From contig JALNWC010000167.1 of the NCBI GenBank assembly GCA_023231075.1, positions 1 to 6,269 of the forward strand: a stretch of DNA of 6,269 nucleotides. The letters are read 5' to 3'. The position numbers were made by a program, and so were the translations under genes. Source of the DNA: Rhodoferax sp. Its GTDB lineage: Bacteria; Pseudomonadota; Gammaproteobacteria; Burkholderiales; Burkholderiaceae_C. Every line of letters begins with the position of its first letter. Position 1 is the stretch's first letter. Shown here one piece after another: positions 1 to 3,632 of the stretch. Under the pieces are notes generated by a model. It worked only from the letters and a program-made list of their open reading frames with translations, was not told the origin of the DNA and did no database searches.

Positions 1-696
1 TCTTGTTTCAGTCTTCCCATGCCCGTCCAGAGTCGCTGTGGCAGGTGGTGGTTCACCGTCAGGTTAACGTCGGTGCACGACGCCGCACACCGCATGGTGG
101 TGACGCATGAAGATGTGACGGCCATCAAGCGCGCCGAGCTGGCCAGTCTGGCACTGGCCAATGTGGACGACCTCACCGGCGCCTTGAGCCGGCAGAATTT
201 CCTGAGCCTGGCCGAGCAGGAGCTGGCGCGCTCACTGCGCTACAACCTGCCGCTGGTGGTGCTGATGCTGGATCTGGACCACTTCAAAGACGTCAACGAC
301 AGTTACGGGCACCCGGCGGGCGACGCGGTGCTGAAGGGCTTTGTGAAAACCGTCAAGGAAGTGCTGCGCGACTCCGATGTCATCGGGCGCATTGGCGGCG
401 AGGAATTTGTCGTGCTGCTGCCCAACACCATGCAAGAGGGCGGCTGCGTGCTGGCCGGGCGCGTCCTTGGCGCCGTCCATGCCAGGCCCGTAAGCTTCGA
501 CGGCCGCTGCATCGCTTACACGGTGAGTATTGGCGCCAGCTGCTTCACCGGCCAGGAGTCGTTTGGTGAGCTTCTGGCGGAATGCGATGCGGCACTGTAC
601 CGCGCCAAAAATGCCGGCCGGGACCGGCTTGGACAGAGCTGGGACAGTGCCACTTTGCCGCGCCGGGATCACTCGCCGCCCAAGGCAGCCAACTGA
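1..696 (+). CDS. PAS-GGDEF diguanylate cyclase, 5' end outside window
   Basis: This is the C-terminal part of a sensor diguanylate cyclase, which condenses two GTP into c-di-GMP. Residues are numbered from the ATG at 19. Residues 8-40 look like the end of a PAS/PAC domain (RWWFTVRLTSV, then HEDVTAIKRAE), and the GGDEF domain spans about 42-205. Metal and GTP residues are present: D85 in DLDHFK, N93, D102 in GHPAGD, and the GGEEF signature at 126-130. RDSD at 117-120 fits the inhibitory I-site (RxxD), so product inhibition by c-di-GMP is expected. The domain closes with VSIGA and ALYRAKNAGRDRL, followed by a short polar tail. The frame stays open to base 1, the ATG at 19 has no Shine-Dalgarno sequence, and the PAS domain is incomplete, so the true start lies upstream. 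The sensed signal is unknown. The stop is 13 bases from the stop of the convergent SAP gene. Confidence 0.93.
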   Translation, partial: SCFSLPMPVQSRCGRWWFTVRLTSVHDAAHRMVVTHEDVTAIKRAELASLALANVDDLTGALSRQNFLSLAEQELARSLRYNLPLVVLMLDLDHFKDVNDSYGHPAGDAVLKGFVKTVKEVLRDSDVIGRIGGEEFVVLLPNTMQEGGCVLAGRVLGAVHARPVSFDGRCIAYTVSIGASCFTGQESFGELLAECDAALYRAKNAGRDRLGQSWDSATLPRRDHSPPKAAN

Positions 697-709
697 CGCT
701 TTCGGGTCG

Positions 710-922
710 TCACTGCGCCTGCCCGCTGGCCGCCACGGACTCGCTCAGGCAGTCGCCGCGCCAAGCGCAGTCGAGCTGGTCGCAGTCACTATTGCTGGCG
801 CTGCCATAGCAGTCGAAATTGCCTTCGGCCAACTGGATTTTTCGGATCAGGTCGGGCTTTGACAACTGTGTCGTCGGGATATTGAGGGTCTTTGCCGTTT
901 GGCGAAGCGTCTTTATGTTCAT
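710..922 (-). CDS. Small SAP/Rho-N-like protein with four-cysteine tail (70 aa)
   Basis: This 70-residue protein has a conserved small-protein architecture seen in beta- and gammaproteobacteria. Residues 1-30 (MNIKTLRQTAK, then LSKPDLIRKIQ) form a SAP or Rho-termination-factor N-like helix-loop-helix, a fold that generally binds nucleic acid. It is followed by the family-type EGNFDC segment and cysteines C38, C47, C52 and C58 (spacing C-x8-C-x4-C-x5-C), with W54 between the last two. The cysteines might hold a metal, but this is inference. The start at 922 is chosen because GGAG lies 7 bases upstream and the SAP motif begins directly there. The frame is open further upstream, to an ATG at 1129, but that part is low-complexity and overlaps the dehydrogenase gene. 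No cellular role is established from the sequence. Confidence 0.85.
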   Translation of the reverse strand: MNIKTLRQTAKTLNIPTTQLSKPDLIRKIQLAEGNFDCYGSASNSDCDQLDCAWRGDCLSESVAASGQAQ

Positions 923-929
923 GCGGGGT

Positions 930-933
930 CTCC
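930..933 (-). promoter_or_regulatory. Ribosome binding site of the SAP-domain gene
   Basis: The minus strand reads GGAG followed by 7 bases and then the ATG at 922. This is the best Shine-Dalgarno match in the region and decides the start in favour of the 70-residue protein over longer in-frame alternatives. Confidence 0.6.
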
Positions 934-968
934 GGTATGGACTGGTTGCTGGACAAAGTCCGGCACCA

Positions 969-974
969 AATTTA
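969..974 (-). promoter_or_regulatory. Possible -10 box for the SAP-domain gene
   Basis: The minus strand reads TAAATT about 47 bases upstream of the SAP start, in an AT-rich patch between GC-rich flanks. No convincing -35 box was found 16-18 bases further upstream, so this is only a weak promoter candidate. Confidence 0.25.
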
Positions 975-1024
975 AGCCGCCCCACAGCCCGCGATATTGC
1001 GAATTCGCATGCCTCCAAATTGGC

Positions 1025-1046
1025 AGGGCCGGATGAATTCGGCCCT
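1025..1046. repeat. REP-like palindrome in the SAP/dehydrogenase spacer
   Basis: AGGGCCG (1025-1031) is mirrored by CGGCCCT (1040-1046). The inner bases add a G-T and an A-T pair, leaving a TGAA loop. The minus strand has no following T-run, so it is a poor intrinsic terminator for the dehydrogenase gene although it lies 23 bases past that gene's stop. The pattern GTAGGGCCGAATTCATCCGG, read on the minus strand, resembles dispersed REP-type palindromes that I recall from many bacterial genomes; this was not checked by search. A perfect 12-bp palindrome centred on GAATTC lies nearby at 998-1009. Confidence 0.5.
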
Positions 1047-1068
1047 ACAGGATGCCGTCTGGGGCGAT

Positions 1069-2199
1069 TTATGGCGGCAGCAGCCGGATCAGGCGGCCCT
1101 GGGCCTGGTCGGTCAGCACATACAGCCAACCATCCGGCCCCTGGCGCACATCGCGGATGCGTTCGCCCAGCTCGGCGAGCAATTTGTGCTCGCGCAGCAC
1201 GCCGCCACTGAATGGCGCCGACAGCGCGATGCGGTTCAGGTAGCCGAACTTGAGCGAACCGACCAGCAGATTGCCCACCCAGTCTCTGCCGTAGCGCGTG
1301 CTGGTGACAAAGGCCATGCCCGAGGGGGCAATCGAAGGCACCCAGTAGTGCAGCGGTTGCGTCATGCCGGCCTGGGCGCTGCGCCCGCTGCCAATCGGTC
1401 CGCCGCCATAGTTCTCGCCATGGCTGATGACGGGCCAGCCGTAGTTGTGGCCCGGCGCAATCAGGTTGATTTCATCGCCGCCCTGGGGCCCGTGTTCATG
1501 CGCCCACAGCGCGCCGTCGGGCGCCAGCACCAGGCCCTGCGGGTTGCGGTGGCCATAAGACCAGATTTCAGGCAGGGCTCCGGCGGTGGTGACAAACGGG
1601 TTGTCCGCCGGTACGCGGCCGTCCTTGAAGACGCGGATGATCTTGCCGTGGTGGTTGTCCAGGGTTTGCGCGTCGTCCTTGCGCACGTAGCGTTCACCCA
1701 GGGTCATGAACAGCAGGCCGTCGGGCTGGCCCCGGGTTTGGCTCTCGGCAATGCGGCAACCAAAGTGCGCGCTGCTGGCCACCTTGGGCCGGGCGCTGAA
1801 AATCACCTGTACGGCCTCCAGCCGGGTGCGGTCGTCGGAGAGCCGGGCGCGTGCCAGTGCCGTGCTGTTGCCACCCGCGCCGGGCTCCGAAAAACAGAAA
1901 AACAGCGTGCGGTTGCGGGCAAAGTCGGCGTCCAGCAGCACATCGAGCAAACCGCCCTGGCCCCTGGCCGCCACCTCGGGCAGGCCGGCCAGCGCCGGGT
2001 TGACCCGGCCATCGGCCTCGACGACACGCAGGCGCCCAGGGCGTTCGGTCAGCAAAAACCTGCCTTCGGGCAAAAAAGCCAGCGCCCAGGGATGCGCCAG
2101 GCCGGAGGCGACGACCTGGTGGCGCAGTGACTGGGCCAACGCCGGCAGCGCCATAAAGACAAGTGCCGTCAGCAGCAAATTCCTGGTCCCTCTGGTCAT
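1069..2199 (-). CDS. PQQ-dependent aldose-sugar dehydrogenase, YliI-type, secreted
   Basis: This is a 376-residue soluble quinoprotein of the glucose/sorbosone dehydrogenase family (six-bladed beta-propeller). It is expected to oxidise aldose sugars in the periplasm using PQQ and calcium. Residues 1-22 are a signal peptide: Arg-rich start, hydrophobic LLLTALVFMALPALA, and an ALA cleavage site before Q23. Family motifs follow in order: SGLAHPWALAFLP (32-44), HFGCR with the likely catalytic H145, GHRNPQG with PQQ-contacting R218 and N219, EHGPQGGDEINL (235-246), and NYGWP (252-256). The closest recognisable type is E. coli YliI (Asd). An in-frame ATG at 2241 would add 14 residues, but it has no Shine-Dalgarno sequence and would bury the signal peptide, so the ATG at 2199 is preferred. 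No PQQ biosynthesis gene is visible, so cofactor supply is unknown. The gene is transcribed divergently from the FAD monooxygenase gene. Confidence 0.92.
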   Translation of the reverse strand: MTRGTRNLLLTALVFMALPALAQSLRHQVVASGLAHPWALAFLPEGRFLLTERPGRLRVVEADGRVNPALAGLPEVAARGQGGLLDVLLDADFARNRTLFFCFSEPGAGGNSTALARARLSDDRTRLEAVQVIFSARPKVASSAHFGCRIAESQTRGQPDGLLFMTLGERYVRKDDAQTLDNHHGKIIRVFKDGRVPADNPFVTTAGALPEIWSYGHRNPQGLVLAPDGALWAHEHGPQGGDEINLIAPGHNYGWPVISHGENYGGGPIGSGRSAQAGMTQPLHYWVPSIAPSGMAFVTSTRYGRDWVGNLLVGSLKFGYLNRIALSAPFSGGVLREHKLLAELGERIRDVRQGPDGWLYVLTDQAQGRLIRLLPP

Positions 2200-2207
2200 G
2201 GCTGGTT

Positions 2208-2212
2208 CCCCT
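2208..2212 (-). promoter_or_regulatory. Ribosome binding site of the sugar dehydrogenase gene
   Basis: The minus strand reads AGGGG followed by 8 bases and then ATG at 2199. The upstream alternative ATG at 2241 has no comparable purine block, so this site fixes the shorter start that exposes the signal peptide. Confidence 0.6.
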
Positions 2213-2334
2213 GGATTGTTCGGAGTGGCATGGTGGCGCAAGCATCGATTGAAAAAAATCGCACCGGTCTGTCAGCCTGGTGCCGTCTTGGGAATCGACA
2301 ATACGTCATTATTCACTATGGACAGAGTTTTGAG
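2213..2334. promoter_or_regulatory. Divergent promoter region, dehydrogenase / FAD monooxygenase
   Basis: The two genes start back to back, so promoters for both should lie here. On the plus strand, TTGGGA at 2288-2293 sits about 17 bases from AT-rich sequence around 2311-2319 (ATTCACTAT), a weak sigma70-like pair. An imperfect dyad, GCACC (2261-2265) with GGTGC (2279-2283), could be an operator half-site pair, but no regulator gene is adjacent. The A-run at 2251-2257 adds local AT richness. The monooxygenase has only a weak Shine-Dalgarno sequence (GAG close to its ATG). All individual boxes are low confidence; the regional assignment follows from gene orientation. Confidence 0.4.
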
Positions 2335-3540
2335 ATGCGAAAAGTACTGATCGCCGGTGGGGGTATCGGCGGCTTGAGCGCCGCCCTGGCCTGTGCCCGC
2401 GCGGGGGCCGAGGTGGCGCTCTTTGAGCGCCATGCCGAGTTTTCGGAATTTGGCGCGGGCATTCAGCTGAGCCCCAATGTTGTCAAAATTTTGTATGGCT
2501 GGGGCCTGCAAGAGGCGCTGGCCGAGGTGGCGGCATTTCCGGACCGGTTGCAGGTGCGCAGCGCCAGTTCGGGGGCCGTGCTGGGAAGCTTGCGCCTGGG
2601 TGAGGCGATGGCCCGGCGTTATGGCTCGCCTTACCTCACCATCCACCGTGCCGACCTGCACAAGCTGCTGCTGGCCGCGCTGCAACAGCAAGGGGCTGCG
2701 GCGCTCAACTTGAACCGTTCCGTCATCAATTTCGAGCAGACCGAGACCGATGTGGCGCTGCAGCTGGCCCAGGACCAGACCGAGCGCGGTGACCTGCTGG
2801 TGGGCGCCGACGGCGGCTGGAGCCGCATTCGCCGGCAGTTGCTGGCCGACGGCACGCCGCAGCCGACCGGGCATCTGGCCTACCGGGCGCTGATCTCGCA
2901 GGCGCGTTTGCCCGTGCATTTGCGCAGCTCGCAAGTGACCGCCTGGCTCGGGCCCCAGATGCATGTGGTGCAGTACCCGGTGCGCGGCGGTGAAGCGCTC
3001 AATGTGGTGGCCATTGTGCAGGGTCAGGTGCAGGGCGACATGTCGCACTGGGACCACAGTGGCAACGCGGCCGAGTTGCAGCAGCGCATGCAGGCGGCTT
3101 GCAAGACGCTCCACGACTTGATTCAGGCAGTGCCAGACTGGCGTTTGTGGGCCTTGAGCATTCGCCCGCCCATGCGCCGTGGCCGTGAGCAGGCCGATGG
3201 CCGCGTGGCCTTGCTGGGCGACGCCGCGCACCCGATGGTGCCGTATCTGGCCCAGGGGGCCGGCATGGCGATTGAAGACGCGGCCGTGCTGGCGCGTGTG
3301 CTGGAAGAGGGGGGCTGGTTTGCCGACACGCCGGATGCCGATGTGGCCGCTCGGGTGCCGGCCTTGTTGCGCCAATACGCGCAGCAACGCTGGCAGCGCA
3401 ATGCCCGGGTGCAGGCCGCGGCGATTCGCAACGGCAAAATTTTTCACGCCAGTGGACTCCTGGCTTTGGCCCGTAACGCGGCCATGAAAATTCGCGGCGA
3501 AGGCTTGATGGACCAGCCCTGGCTCTACCGCGGCGTCTGA
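2335..3540 (+). CDS. FAD-dependent aromatic-type monooxygenase (class A)
   Basis: This 401-residue flavoprotein belongs to the class A hydroxylases related to salicylate 1-hydroxylase and 3-hydroxybenzoate 6-hydroxylase. They use NAD(P)H and O2 to hydroxylate an aromatic ring. The Rossmann FAD motif GGGIGG is at residues 8-13, with acidic E31 ending the second strand. GAGIQLSPN (40-48) is typical of this subgroup. HRADLHKLL (104-112) is conserved in the family. The DG motif (GADGGWSRIR) is at 157-166, and the GD motif (LLGDAAHPM, 293-301) contacts the FAD ribityl/pyrophosphate. QGAGMAIEDA (307-316) follows. The start at 2335 places the FAD strand at the N-terminus as in relatives; an ATG at 2230 would add 35 non-conserved residues. 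No signal peptide or membrane helix is seen, so it is probably cytosolic. The substrate cannot be assigned, and no ring-cleavage genes or LysR regulator are nearby. UbiH-type or other flavin oxidoreductase roles are less likely. Confidence 0.9.
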   Translation: MRKVLIAGGGIGGLSAALACARAGAEVALFERHAEFSEFGAGIQLSPNVVKILYGWGLQEALAEVAAFPDRLQVRSASSGAVLGSLRLGEAMARRYGSPYLTIHRADLHKLLLAALQQQGAAALNLNRSVINFEQTETDVALQLAQDQTERGDLLVGADGGWSRIRRQLLADGTPQPTGHLAYRALISQARLPVHLRSSQVTAWLGPQMHVVQYPVRGGEALNVVAIVQGQVQGDMSHWDHSGNAAELQQRMQAACKTLHDLIQAVPDWRLWALSIRPPMRRGREQADGRVALLGDAAHPMVPYLAQGAGMAIEDAAVLARVLEEGGWFADTPDADVAARVPALLRQYAQQRWQRNARVQAAAIRNGKIFHASGLLALARNAAMKIRGEGLMDQPWLYRGV

Positions 3541-3548
3541 GCGGCAGG

Positions 3549-3554
3549 TAAAAT
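3549..3554 (+). promoter_or_regulatory. Possible -10 box of purL
   Basis: TAAAAT lies 78 bases upstream of the TTG start, just after the stop of the monooxygenase gene. The expected -35 position, about 3526-3531, reads TACCGC inside the upstream coding end, a poor match. A start of transcription near 3561 would leave only about 9 bases before the ATG at 3570, which indirectly favours the downstream TTG as the translation start. Confidence 0.35.
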
Positions 3555-3567
3555 CCGGCTACTTTTT

Positions 3568-3596
3568 GCATGGTGACGGGCTGTTGCCGTGCTTTT
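3568..3596 (+). terminator. Weak hairpin plus T-run in the purL leader
   Basis: GCATGGT (3568-3574) can pair with GCCGTGC (3586-3592), including two G-U pairs, around an 11-base loop, and is followed by TTTT at 3593-3596. It could be a weak terminator for the upstream monooxygenase gene or a leader structure of purL. The stem is short and imperfect and the T-run is only four bases, so it may be chance. Confidence 0.2.
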
Positions 3597-3632
3597 CAAT
3601 CCATTCGTCAGTCTCTCCCTGGGGCCCTCCAA

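Noticed and set aside
19..21. ATG at 19 as the true start of the cyclase gene
   Set aside because: The frame is open to the window edge, the site has no Shine-Dalgarno sequence, and the PAS domain would be truncated.
998..1009. 12-bp perfect palindrome as a regulator operator
   Set aside because: It has no second site, no adjacent regulator and no clear placement relative to a promoter; it is noted only as part of the palindrome cluster.
710..1129. Longer 139-residue version of the SAP protein
   Set aside because: The extra N-terminal part is Pro/Ala/Arg-rich, overlaps the dehydrogenase 3' end and lacks a ribosome binding site; the internal ATG at 922 has GGAG and the domain start.
997..2130. 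Long plus-strand open frame (377 codons) opposite the sugar dehydrogenase gene
   Set aside because: The opposite strand encodes a full quinoprotein with signal peptide and catalytic motifs; this frame is an antisense shadow of GC-rich coding sequence with no recognisable domain.
2272..3447. Long minus-strand open frame (391 codons) opposite the FAD monooxygenase gene
   Set aside because: Its translation is His/Gln/Arg-rich and without motifs, whereas the plus strand carries all FAD-hydroxylase signatures.
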